Of a stretch of 64,000 nucleotides of DNA, positions 31,501 to 39,852 are shown piece by piece. Origin of the DNA: Rhodocyclaceae bacterium (GTDB taxonomy: Bacteria > Pseudomonadota > Gammaproteobacteria > Burkholderiales > Rhodocyclaceae); NCBI GenBank assembly GCA_016718525.1, contig JADKDD010000002.1:806001-870000 (forward strand), in the 5' to 3' direction. The translations under genes were made by a program, and so were the position numbers. A model generated the notes under the pieces. That model made no database searches. It was not told where the DNA came from and saw only the letters and a program-made list of their open reading frames with translations. Within the stretch, counting starts at the first letter, position 1. Every line of letters begins with the position of its first letter.

Positions 31501-34500
31501 GGAACGGGTCAGCGAACTGATCGTGATGTGTTTTTCACGGTACGTCTGTTCACCCAGGCCAGGCTGATAGTTGCCATTGATGTCTTTGTAATACTCTTGA
31601 TAGCCCGCATAAATACTCACGTAACCTTCACCACCATCAGCAACTCCCGCAGCGCCAAGCAAATCGACATTGCCCGCAGCGTAAACTTCTAAGTTGGAGT
31701 CAGCCGTCAGGACGCCGCCTGTTCCTTGCGAAACGCTTCCTCCCGCATAAACGTCAATGGAGTCGGCTACTACTAAAGCGTTAAGTGTGACGTTTCCTTC
31801 CGCCCGCATCCCAGCGTAATAACCTGCACTGATCGTGCCGCCGTTTTGTACGATTTCGCCCAGTGCAGCCGATCCACCGTAGGCATCAAGGTGGACATCG
31901 TTCGCCACAACTTCGCTACCAACGCCAAGCACAATATCCCCACCGCTGGCGCTATGAGTGTAGTAATCAACGCCGCCTGCCCTTATAGACAGAGATGATT
32001 CGACATCGACCTTGCCGTCGATTGCCACGTTGCCATCGGCATAAATGGTTGCATTTATTGCTTCTATCGTGCCCTTGTGTTGAACAACGTTGCCTTTGCC
32101 GGTGCTACCCGCAATGCCGCCATACGCCGTTACTGTTACGCTGCTGTTGCTGCTCACCAAGGGCGCCCTAGGCAATGTGCTGGTGCTGCCCCCAAACACG
32201 ACATCGCCGCCGAAAGCGAGGCTCTCGTTATATCCCGCGGTTAGGTCAATGTCTGATTGAGTTGTGATTGTGCCGTTGATCAAGATGTCGCGATCAGACC
32301 AAATCTCAATAGACCCATTGACGCTAGTAAGCTCTCCCTCGTGCGTTACCGTACCGCCATTTGCCGTCGAAACGGTGCCGGCGTTGGCCCAGATATACGT
32401 ATCACCAGAGACACTACTTATTACGCTGGTCGATTTCAGCCAGACATTCCCGCCGCGCTGGCTAGCACCGTGGCCCTCGTCTCCTGCAGACAGGTCGGTA
32501 TAGGGATAGTAATCGTTAGCGTCACCACGGTTAGCTATCACGCCGCCAACAGTAAGATCGCCCTCTGCCCTGATTGAAATATAGTCGCCATAGAGTTTGC
32601 TCAATTCGCCCAACACAATGTTGCCGTTGGTTGTGCTGGAACCGATATTTCCCGTCTCAATGTATAGATCTCCAAGCGCGTCAATCAGACCGTCGATCTG
32701 TATGTTGCCATTGGCGTAGAGTCCTGCGTCACCCGAATAAATCTTCGCGCCGGCCACTTGCGTGATATTGCCGGGGCTTTCGGTGCCGCCACTCGCATCG
32801 ACGTAAACAACAACGCTTGAACTGCTGAAAAGCACCATATTCTCCGGGGTGACAACGTTCTCCGGGTTGACAACGCTGTTGGCGCCGAACATCACATCGC
32901 CACCACGGCCGGAATGTCGGTTCAGGCCTGCCTCGAATTTCGTGTAGTAACGGGAGCCGACGCTACCGTTAACAGTTAGATCGCCATCCGCATGCAAGTC
33001 GGTGTAGTTCCCCCAAATCAGACCACCGTATTGTTGAGTGATATTGCCGGCACTTTCGCTACCGCCAAAAGCAGACGCCTGCACCCTGCTTGCATTTGCA
33101 AAAAGCTTACTCCCGGTACCAAAAACAATGTCACCACCGTACGCAACGGTGTTGTTATCGCCAGCAGTCAGGCGGATGTTGCGACCCGTGTCAGCGGAGT
33201 CGTTGGAGTCGCTGATAATTGACCCGTTGATGGTGATATTTCGATCCGCAGACATATTAACGAAGGCGTCGCTACTGTAACTACTGGACATATATCCATC
33301 GTGAGTGACATTTCCGCCTGCACCGGTCTGCGTTCCGGCACTTGCCGAAATATAGATACCACCATAGGCTTGCGTATTACTGGTTGATTTCAGCCAGACA
33401 TTCCCCCCGCGCGCACTTGCCCCTTCGCCGTTGTCTCCGGCCGAGAGGTTAACGTAGGTGTCGTAATCGATAGGGTTCTGTATTAACCCCCCTAGCGTGA
33501 GATCGCCTCCCGCCTGGACAGAAATACCCTGACTGTGAAGTTGGCTATTTTCACCAAGCGCAATATTGCCTGAGGCTTCGATGGAGATACTGCCTCCGCC
33601 AAACTCGGTATAGCTGTAACCCACGTAACCGTTGTCAATACCGGGCTCAACCACCACAACCCGATACCCGCCCATAGAACTGATCGTTCCGCCGTGACCG
33701 CCTTCTCCTGGTTCACCTTGTATCTCTATGGCGCCATCGGCTGTGCTTCCAACCATCGCGGTGACAGACACGCTGCTTGCATAACCGGTCGCGCTAAGCA
33801 TGCTTGTTGTGCCTAAAGTCACGTTGCCACCAAAACTGCTTTCTCCTGCGCTCAAAGAAATGCCGCTATTTTCACCGGCGGTGGTAATGCTGCCACCGAC
33901 GTTAATATTTCTTTGGGCACTTGCAGTGATTAGGCCAGAGCCTTCGAGCGAACCATTGATGGTAATGTCGCCAGCCGATCCTGCGGTTCCCGCCCCCGCC
34001 CGAATATCAATTCCGGCGGTGTTACTGACCGTTCCTCCCGACTGGATGATGACATTGCCGCCGCGCGTTGAGGCTGCGGTATTGGAAGCATTCCTGCCTG
34101 CAGCCAGTTCCAGACTTACGTGGCTGCTCCCCGAGACCGATCCACCGAGCTCAAGATTACCACCCGCTAGGATCGCGATGTCATCCCCGGCAACAAGAGA
34201 GTTCGTCGCCAGCGTAATACTGCCGGTATCGGCCGCGCCCGACCCTCTTTCAAATGCGACTAAATTGATGGAGGCATCGCTAAAGCTATCGGTGCGGATC
34301 GTCGCCCGGCCGGAAGTCACAATATTGCCGCCATAGACGCTGGCGACGAAGCCACCCTCCCCAGCGTTAGTGTATATGGCACCGGCGGCCAAAACGACAT
34401 CACTGCTTGGTGCGGAATCGGGCACCGCGTCATCGGTCGGCGAGGGATTCGTGACGCCGACCGTTACGCCCATCGTACCGCCATTGATAGTTATATTTTT

Positions 34501-37500
34501 TGCTGCAACCAATTCAACGTAAACCGGGGCTGAGCCGAAATGTGTATTGCATCCGTCCATGTCTTCACAAGTTCCGCCAGGAATGGCTCCCCCATAAGCG
34601 ACCTTCTGCCCTGTTTTGTCGTCAGGACTACCCACCAATACAGTGCCCGTGGCAGTCGTGCCGCCATTGAGCGTTATGTCGCCGCCGACACGGACAATGA
34701 CATTGGCGTTGCCGCCTTGTAGCGGCTCGCCGGAAAGTGGATTGACGCCAATCGCGCCGATGGTCACTGCGCCAGCTATCGGTTGGCTATTTGGCAAGTT
34801 GACGTTCAAATTACCGTCCACCTTCAAAAGCAGGTCTGTCTCGACGAGGCCACCAACAACCACGATGCCGCTGGTCCCACTGCCGCCAGTCAGCGTTAAA
34901 TTACCAATGACGTGCAGGTCCAAGTAGCCTTCGTCGTCATGCACGATATACGCTGCTGTGGTCGCATTCGCCACATCTTCAGCGTTATTAACTTCATTGC
35001 TCGATCCGCCAGTGAGCGCGGCGTTGCCGGTAACTGTTAAGTGGACGAGGTCGCCCCCAACGCCGGCTTGACCGTAGAGCGCGGTACCACCGTTAATCGT
35101 CAGGTCCTTGAAATTGAGGGTACTGACAGAGTCCCCGCCATCATCATTGTCGCCACCAAAGATTCCGGCATCGTTGCCGCGTTCGTTTTCTCCAGGACTG
35201 TTCGGCACGTAGTTCGCGCCACCCGAGCTACCACCCTGGACCAGAACATTGGGGTTGTTCGCGGGATTCAAGGAGTAGGAGGGAATACCCTCCCCGCTAT
35301 TGAAGGTATAGCCGCCTATCGTCTGGTCTTGGTGCGAGATAATTCCTGCACCATTGCTGTTGCCCAGACCATTGCTGCCGCCACTACCGCCTGTCACCGA
35401 GAGGCTTCCACCGGTCCCGATAAACATGATGGTCTGTCCGCCAACGCTGGACTTGATTTTGGCGAAATTTCCAGAGGTATCATCGATGGGGTCGCCCATC
35501 GTACCATTTGGATTTTGGCCGTTTCCGCTACCACCTTGTAAGGTGAGAGTGGCATTTGTGCCGGTCATGACGATGGTTTGGTAGCCAGAACCAACCGGCC
35601 CTCCCATGTCGTTATAACCATGTTCGATGACGGCAATACTATCGTAAGCATTGCCGCCGCCGCCGGTTAGCGTCAGCTGGTTGGTTTCAATGTATTGACC
35701 ACCCTGCGCAAAGATCTCCGCTCGCGCGTAAGGCGAATCCCCGGCAGTCAGCTCGATCGAAGCCGCTCCAACAATATTTTGCGTACCTACGCCGTCGTTC
35801 GCGATGCGGGCGTAGTTGAAGGTGCCGGCATCGCCGCCAATTAATTCAATCCCCCCCCCGGTCCCGTGGAACTGAATGGTCTGATTGCCCACAGTTGTCC
35901 TAATGAGCGCAAGGTTATCTGAGCGGGATTGGGGGCTAGTGCCGCTACCCATACCACCTTGCAGAACCACCGAGCCGCCATCATAAATATTGAGGGTTTG
36001 CGTGGCAAAGCTTCTAACCACAGCGAAATTTCCATAGCTCGTCGCATTGCCGCCACCGGCCAACAAGACATCACCATGTACATTCAGTTCTTGGTGGACC
36101 GAGTTCGGGTCTGAATACAAAAAAATTCCGGCCCGGTTAGAAACACCCGCAGGGCCGCCTTTTATGGTGAGCGAGCCCTTATCGCCTGCCGAGCTGGTAA
36201 CATTGATGGTTTGCGTTCCAGAGATCGACTCAATCAAGGCGACGAGATTTCCATCTGTTGGGGCTGTGCCGCCGCCTTCCAGCCAAATGTCATGCGCGGT
36301 GATTGTTTGAGCGAGCGTATTGGCAGAAGCAAGTTTTGAAATGAAGGCGCCGTTGTTAACGCCAGTTGCACCGCCATAGACCTCAATGCGATCAGCGCTA
36401 ATAGTTTGAGCACCACCGGATACCACAGCGGCACCGTAACCGCCCTGACCGGCTGCTACTTTTAGGACGCTTCCCGTTGTCGGTGCAGCCATCGGCGATA
36501 ACACGTTGTATCCCGCCTTGATGGTCTGGGTCCCTGTCGCACTGTACGTCCCTTCATTGAAACAACTAGGACTGCCGGGTGTCGTACAAGAAGCGGTACT
36601 CAAAACGGATCCCCCACCCAGTGTTGCAGTCACCGTGATGTCACCCGCGCTGAGGATGCTCATCGCCGCGCCATTGGTTTCGAAATGGGAGTCGGTGATG
36701 GAGACATCATTGTCAGCAATCAGGCTCAGCGCCGTCGAGTCAGCATCGCCGTCTCTGCCGCCAATTCGGGCGCCGGTTGCAATGATGTCGTTGCCGGCAT
36801 CCAGGGTCACCGTTCTCGCAAATATTGATGTACCGCGGTCGAGATTCAGATTGCTCGACGCGGTCAACGTGACGCTGGTTGTACCCGTGTATCCCGGAGC
36901 CGGCCCGCCGTCCTGATGCGGAGCGCTGGGACTGTAGCCGACAATCTTGGCCGCGTAGGCCGAACTGATTGAATAATCAGACCCTATACCACCAGTGACG
37001 GTATAGGGAGCACCGGCTTTACCGAGCGTAATACTGCCTGCCGGGGTCTCCAGAATAAGGCTCTTACCCACGTAGTAGGTGCCGCCATCGCCAGGACTCT
37101 CTTCAGGGAAAGGCTCAAACGGGACCAAGAGGATACTGCCGGTCTGCGAGACGACTTTCACGTCGGCGGGATACCAGCCGTCAACCGATCCGGGACTACC
37201 AACCGCGTTAAGCACCAAGGTTCCAGCTGACACATGAGCAATATTTGCGCCGCCGTACATCACGGTACCGAACTCATTACCCGAAAACTTGAACGCTTCC
37301 GCCAGTGAAGCTCCGCCATAGGCAGCACCTTCACCCTGAAGGATGAGCCCAAACGACCGGACGCCGAAGCCAATGGTTGATTGATCGACAATATTCCCAC
37401 TCTTGGTCGACAAAATCACGTTGCGCTTAACGTCAGCGCCATCTGCTGTTCCGAAATCGGCGTTGTTGACGAAAATACTGCCGGTCGTTACAGGTGTGTT

Positions 37501-39747
37501 GGTTTCCGTTACGTCATCGAAATCAAAGTCGTTGTTGCCAATCCAGATTCGGCAGCCATTTGCCACACCACAGGTGCTCGGCGACGAAACGCGTAATTGG
37601 GCCAGGTCAGCGTTATCGAGTGTCAAAGAGCCGGCCGTAGCCGAGTAAATTCCCAGTTGAATCGGGCCGCCAGTGATGTTCGTGATGAAAATATCGCCAC
37701 CGCCGTAGCCGGCGCCCCCACCATAGTAGGTGGTGCGCAATGCGGCGTTAGGAAGAATGTTGAGGTCGCCGGCAACCACTCCGATAGCCACGCCACCGGC
37801 GGGACCAAAAACCGTGTCGGTGTTTGATGTCTGCGCACCGCCATACTGCGAAATCGTCACCGTGCCGCTGGCATTGAGGCGAATGTGGCCACCGACGCCA
37901 GTGTCTTGGTTCCTGATCGAGCTACCGGGACCTTCGCCGTCGACGCGAGCATTGATTCCAGTGCCGGTGTTAGTGATGCCATCTGGTAACACAATCGCGC
38001 CGCTGTTACCGATAACCATGTCGCCGGCCGCTTTGAGCAGTACATCACCGCCAAAACTCTTGATGTTTCCCTGCATATCAAGGTTGCCGGCGGTAATTAC
38101 GGTTCCATCGGGATTCATTTTGCCGGCAGACATACGAACGGTTAGCGGACTACCGGTCGAGCCTTGAATCTTGGCACCATAGGCAACCGATATGTTCGTA
38201 TCGGCAGCCATAGCGAACTGCCGTGGTGCGCCGGAACTGTTTTGAACGATGACGTCATTATTGACAGTGATCGAACCGCCGTTAGGGGCGGTGCCGCTAC
38301 CACCCGTCGTTACATAGACATTGGTGGTATTCAGATTGGTATTGATCGTCGAATCAAGCACTGTGGCGGTATTGGCGTTATTACCCAAAATAACGTCACC
38401 AGCCGGAACTAGCAGTGGAGGCGGCAAGCTTGTCGATGGCACCGTCACTGTCGTGGTCGTACCACTGTGGGCGATAGTGATATCAGTAGGGTCGAGCAGC
38501 CAAGTGCCGGTTTTGCCCTGCGGGGCACGAGTATCGACACTTATCCCATCGGCCGACAAATAACGTTTGCCTGAGGTTTCAACAAAACCTCCATCACCAC
38601 CGTCTGCGCCGCCACGTGCAGAAATGCTGCCATAAGCGCGCGTGGTGTCGTCGGCCCAAACGATCACCGTACCACCAGCACCAACTGAGCCGGCATCTGC
38701 TTTCAGGCTGGCATCCGGACCGAAATAAGTGACCGTCGCATTCTGCACGTCGGGATTCTTGCCTTGATAGTCACCGCCGACCTTGATGCTGCCGCCGTCG
38801 CCGGTGCCACTGGCGTCGATGCTGGCCGTATCCATGACCGCGACGCGATTGCCGAGAACTTCGACGCTGCCGCCTTTGGTACCGGTGGTCACAATACGTC
38901 CGGCGCCGTCGACATAGGCGTCCTGACTGGCTTTGAGGAATACGCGTCCGCCTTCGCTGACCACACTGCTGGCATTGAGGGTGCCCGAATTTCGCACCAT
39001 GACCCCTGCGATACCAATCCGTCCCGCATCGGCGACGATGTCGCCAAGATTGGTGGCGTTGCCGTCGGCGCCCGTGATCTCGACTTTGACGCCCGGCGTG
39101 CCGGTATCGACCAGATGCACGGTCTGCCCGGCGGCCAGAATGGTTTCACCCTGCGGCGTGGTGATGATGCCTTGATTGACGACGTTGGGTGCGACGAGAT
39201 AGACCGAACCGCCGGCCGAGGTCGTGATGGCGCCCTGATTGACCACGGCGCCGATTCCCGAGGTGCCACCTTCGCTGCTGCCAAAATTAAGGCGGCCGGC
39301 GAGGAAGTCGGAATTCGAGACACCTAGTGTGCTGGCGACAAATCCGGCGGTGTCGACCCGCCCGCTGGCACCCACCAGAATGCCTGCCGGGTTGATCAGC
39401 CAGACTTTGCCGTTGGAACTGAGCGTGCCATAAATCTGCGACGGGTCAGCGCCCAAAACCCGGTTGAGGACGGCCGAGGAAGCTGTCGGCTGGATAAAAC
39501 GGGTAGTTTCGCCCGCGGCGATGCTGAATTGATTCCAGTTAAGAATCGCTCCGGCGCTATTGGTCACCGTCATCGTCTTGCCAATCTGGGCGATGCTGGC
39601 AGTACCGGCGACGACGCTGGGGCCGACTGGATTGGCGAGGACGCCGGCGGCAAAACAACCGGAGACAGCGGCAACCATAAAGCGTGTGCGGGCGCGGAAC
39701 GGCCGGCGGGAACTTGAACGTATCGAGGTCGTGGTGTGCAGTTTCAT
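28531..39747 (-). CDS. giant filamentous-haemagglutinin-like two-partner-secretion adhesin (TpsA)
   Basis: 3738 residues, uninterrupted. An extended, arginine-rich signal peptide of about 38 residues precedes the TPS domain (about 40-290) with NWNQFSI at 70-76 and NPAGIL at 119-124, recognised by TpsB. The rest is beta-helix repeats rich in G, N, S and T, with long internal duplications. The C-terminus is a low-complexity E/K/S tail (GGGEEKKEEEKKD) ending in a penultimate cysteine (GACT). No VENN motif or toxin-like C-terminal domain is seen, so contact-dependent inhibition is unlikely. TAAAGGAAAGC precedes the ATG. The likely role is surface adhesion or matrix formation. Confidence 0.93.
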   Translation of the reverse strand: MKLHTTTSIRSSSRRPFRARTRFMVAAVSGCFAAGVLANPVGPSVVAGTASIAQIGKTMTVTNSAGAILNWNQFSIAAGETTRFIQPTASSAVLNRVLGADPSQIYGTLSSNGKVWLINPAGILVGASGRVDTAGFVASTLGVSNSDFLAGRLNFGSSEGGTSGIGAVVNQGAITTSAGGSVYLVAPNVVNQGIITTPQGETILAAGQTVHLVDTGTPGVKVEITGADGNATNLGDIVADAGRIGIAGVMVRNSGTLNASSVVSEGGRVFLKASQDAYVDGAGRIVTTGTKGGSVEVLGNRVAVMDTASIDASGTGDGGSIKVGGDYQGKNPDVQNATVTYFGPDASLKADAGSVGAGGTVIVWADDTTRAYGSISARGGADGGDGGFVETSGKRYLSADGISVDTRAPQGKTGTWLLDPTDITIAHSGTTTTVTVPSTSLPPPLLVPAGDVILGNNANTATVLDSTINTNLNTTNVYVTTGGSGTAPNGGSITVNNDVIVQNSSGAPRQFAMAADTNISVAYGAKIQGSTGSPLTVRMSAGKMNPDGTVITAGNLDMQGNIKSFGGDVLLKAAGDMVIGNSGAIVLPDGITNTGTGINARVDGEGPGSSIRNQDTGVGGHIRLNASGTVTISQYGGAQTSNTDTVFGPAGGVAIGVVAGDLNILPNAALRTTYYGGGAGYGGGDIFITNITGGPIQLGIYSATAGSLTLDNADLAQLRVSSPSTCGVANGCRIWIGNNDFDFDDVTETNTPVTTGSIFVNNADFGTADGADVKRNVILSTKSGNIVDQSTIGFGVRSFGLILQGEGAAYGGASLAEAFKFSGNEFGTVMYGGANIAHVSAGTLVLNAVGSPGSVDGWYPADVKVVSQTGSILLVPFEPFPEESPGDGGTYYVGKSLILETPAGSITLGKAGAPYTVTGGIGSDYSISSAYAAKIVGYSPSAPHQDGGPAPGYTGTTSVTLTASSNLNLDRGTSIFARTVTLDAGNDIIATGARIGGRDGDADSTALSLIADNDVSITDSHFETNGAAMSILSAGDITVTATLGGGSVLSTASCTTPGSPSCFNEGTYSATGTQTIKAGYNVLSPMAAPTTGSVLKVAAGQGGYGAAVVSGGAQTISADRIEVYGGATGVNNGAFISKLASANTLAQTITAHDIWLEGGGTAPTDGNLVALIESISGTQTINVTSSAGDKGSLTIKGGPAGVSNRAGIFLYSDPNSVHQELNVHGDVLLAGGGNATSYGNFAVVRSFATQTLNIYDGGSVVLQGGMGSGTSPQSRSDNLALIRTTVGNQTIQFHGTGGGIELIGGDAGTFNYARIANDGVGTQNIVGAASIELTAGDSPYARAEIFAQGGQYIETNQLTLTGGGGNAYDSIAVIEHGYNDMGGPVGSGYQTIVMTGTNATLTLQGGSGNGQNPNGTMGDPIDDTSGNFAKIKSSVGGQTIMFIGTGGSLSVTGGSGGSNGLGNSNGAGIISHQDQTIGGYTFNSGEGIPSYSLNPANNPNVLVQGGSSGGANYVPNSPGENERGNDAGIFGGDNDDGGDSVSTLNFKDLTINGGTALYGQAGVGGDLVHLTVTGNAALTGGSSNEVNNAEDVANATTAAYIVHDDEGYLDLHVIGNLTLTGGSGTSGIVVVGGLVETDLLLKVDGNLNVNLPNSQPIAGAVTIGAIGVNPLSGEPLQGGNANVIVRVGGDITLNGGTTATGTVLVGSPDDKTGQKVAYGGAIPGGTCEDMDGCNTHFGSAPVYVELVAAKNITINGGTMGVTVGVTNPSPTDDAVPDSAPSSDVVLAAGAIYTNAGEGGFVASVYGGNIVTSGRATIRTDSFSDASINLVAFERGSGAADTGSITLATNSLVAGDDIAILAGGNLELGGSVSGSSHVSLELAAGRNASNTAASTRGGNVIIQSGGTVSNTAGIDIRAGAGTAGSAGDITINGSLEGSGLITASAQRNINVGGSITTAGENSGISLSAGESSFGGNVTLGTTSMLSATGYASSVSVTAMVGSTADGAIEIQGEPGEGGHGGTISSMGGYRVVVVEPGIDNGYVGYSYTEFGGGSISIEASGNIALGENSQLHSQGISVQAGGDLTLGGLIQNPIDYDTYVNLSAGDNGEGASARGGNVWLKSTSNTQAYGGIYISASAGTQTGAGGNVTHDGYMSSSYSSDAFVNMSADRNITINGSIISDSNDSADTGRNIRLTAGDNNTVAYGGDIVFGTGSKLFANASRVQASAFGGSESAGNITQQYGGLIWGNYTDLHADGDLTVNGSVGSRYYTKFEAGLNRHSGRGGDVMFGANSVVNPENVVTPENMVLFSSSSVVVYVDASGGTESPGNITQVAGAKIYSGDAGLYANGNIQIDGLIDALGDLYIETGNIGSSTTNGNIVLGELSKLYGDYISIRAEGDLTVGGVIANRGDANDYYPYTDLSAGDEGHGASQRGGNVWLKSTSVISSVSGDTYIWANAGTVSTANGGTVTHEGELTSVNGSIEIWSDRDILINGTITTQSDIDLTAGYNESLAFGGDVVFGGSTSTLPRAPLVSSNSSVTVTAYGGIAGSTGKGNVVQHKGTIEAINATIYADGNVAIDGKVDVESSLSIRAGGVDYYTHSASGGDIVLGVGSEVVANDVHLDAYGGSAALGEIVQNGGTISAGYYAGMRAEGNVTLNALVVADSIDVYAGGSVSQGTGGVLTADSNLEVYAAGNVDLLGAAGVADGGEGYVSIYAGYQEYYKDINGNYQPGLGEQTYREKHITISSLTRSTSSSYDSVYLSATGPITATVHNVNYVEASIANSSAGGISITASGTTVPGLSLYDFADSETSAKFTWTGGDLVVTRDQYLEAGYGGVVAFAAPDGSLDWSMSHYLGGTLPVLGGTLSLSARDAITQSALIEVATLTTGSGGVTNLTGYGGSANVVNTYNVSNGATGQTSFNAAGDLVVGTINSVQLVALGAAGAITQSGTITAGSLHTDSVSGTTLTGNNSVKSFSADNSDSGNITLNNAAVPLTIVAINNAAGNVAIDNTGAVVISGALTATGTVDVTAHSPLTVTSTGTVTAGSDVTLTAMPGATGGTLVVAGSVSTAGGVIEFGGSTVILATTSEVTATDGGTVLLGAFGTQGDIIQHGGLISASGDVVMLADRNVSLNGQINADGELAVLAGFNQLATAGGNILLGATSNVTAGDISLTADRDTGTGAFSTGNVSQQAGSTWQTGNDFLINASGNIDMLGTVVGNAAGRTNLLAGFNNTTGTEQAFTGAHVTANNLQANGGSVSIQATAGINAVVQSAGVVGANINNSAAGGLNLTSYGASAFVLVDNSVSASAVNLTYKNAPLTLGANSALVTGNGAGKVNVTASGGNLVYSGANVSANGVSFTSTGTISQTAPVTTSVLYTSSAGGTTLTADNVVGTYSGVNTSSGNLAFKSVKTGGLVLAGPAATAVQNLAATGDINITSAGAGALSVNGAVSSLRNVSFSSAGAINAASKLTGTGLNSVSVGGASYTGPNQIATVVNMSNTGSGNVVFNNTAAPLTIEAISNSAGNVTVDNTGAVVINGPMTASGALSVTAHSPITVTSTGSVKAGGDLDLIASSTSFRSTIDLLTIGGEVLSDNGNIGLFGGSGIAVTAKVTATNGNVVAESPFGDITETPAGLITAPKGTVTLNANSEGPKPEDIVVVPPAEAQTINTIDAIVEVQVVAVLPTSSGSGSSRTLGDETTGGTPGTFGGGEEKKEEEKKDSNGASTSADDKPAAQRSVGACT
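29085..29270 (-). repeat. adhesin internal repeat A, unit near the C-terminus
   Basis: Clearly similar at DNA and protein level to 30640-30830 in the same frame. Both encode NTGAVVI, then T-A-x-G, then VTAHSP and TVTSTG. The two units lie about 1555 bp apart and mark a duplicated adhesin segment. Confidence 0.75.
30640..30830 (-). repeat. adhesin internal repeat A, second unit
   Basis: Partner of the unit at 29085-29270; it encodes NNAAGNVAIDNTGAVVISG and VTAHSPLTVTSTG. Divergence is mostly synonymous or conservative. Confidence 0.75.
32150..32630 (-). repeat. adhesin internal repeat B, unit 1
   Basis: Encodes the module RGGNVWLKST ... THEGELTS ... LINGTI ... LTAGYN ... GGDVVFG. It aligns with 33110-33575 at an offset of about 957 bp, that is about 319 residues. 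Confidence 0.7.
33110..33575 (-). repeat. adhesin internal repeat B, unit 2
   Basis: Encodes RGGNVWLKST ... THDGYMSS ... TINGSI ... LTAGDN ... GGDIVFG. A more diverged third unit (GGNVIIQSGG) lies around 33800-34130. Confidence 0.7.
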
Positions 39748-39852
39748 GAGTGCTTTCCTTTACTTCTTAATGGTGCTGCAGGGGTGGCTAGAGAAATTTC
39801 TGCTTCCTGCCTTGTTTTGCCAATGACGTCTTAATCAAGGTGCCCTTACCAA

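Noticed and set aside
28568..36916. Several long plus-strand open frames across the adhesin gene
   Set aside because: Their proteins are compositionally biased mirrors (A, P, V, T rich) of the G/N/S-rich repeats, with no ribosome-binding sites or family motifs.
38662..38688. Copy of the 27-bp dispersed repeat in the adhesin gene
   Set aside because: The left block matches strongly, but it encodes SVGAGGTVI inside a glycine-rich block ahead of VWADD that is usual for TPS adhesins, so coding constraint or chance explains it as well as insertion.
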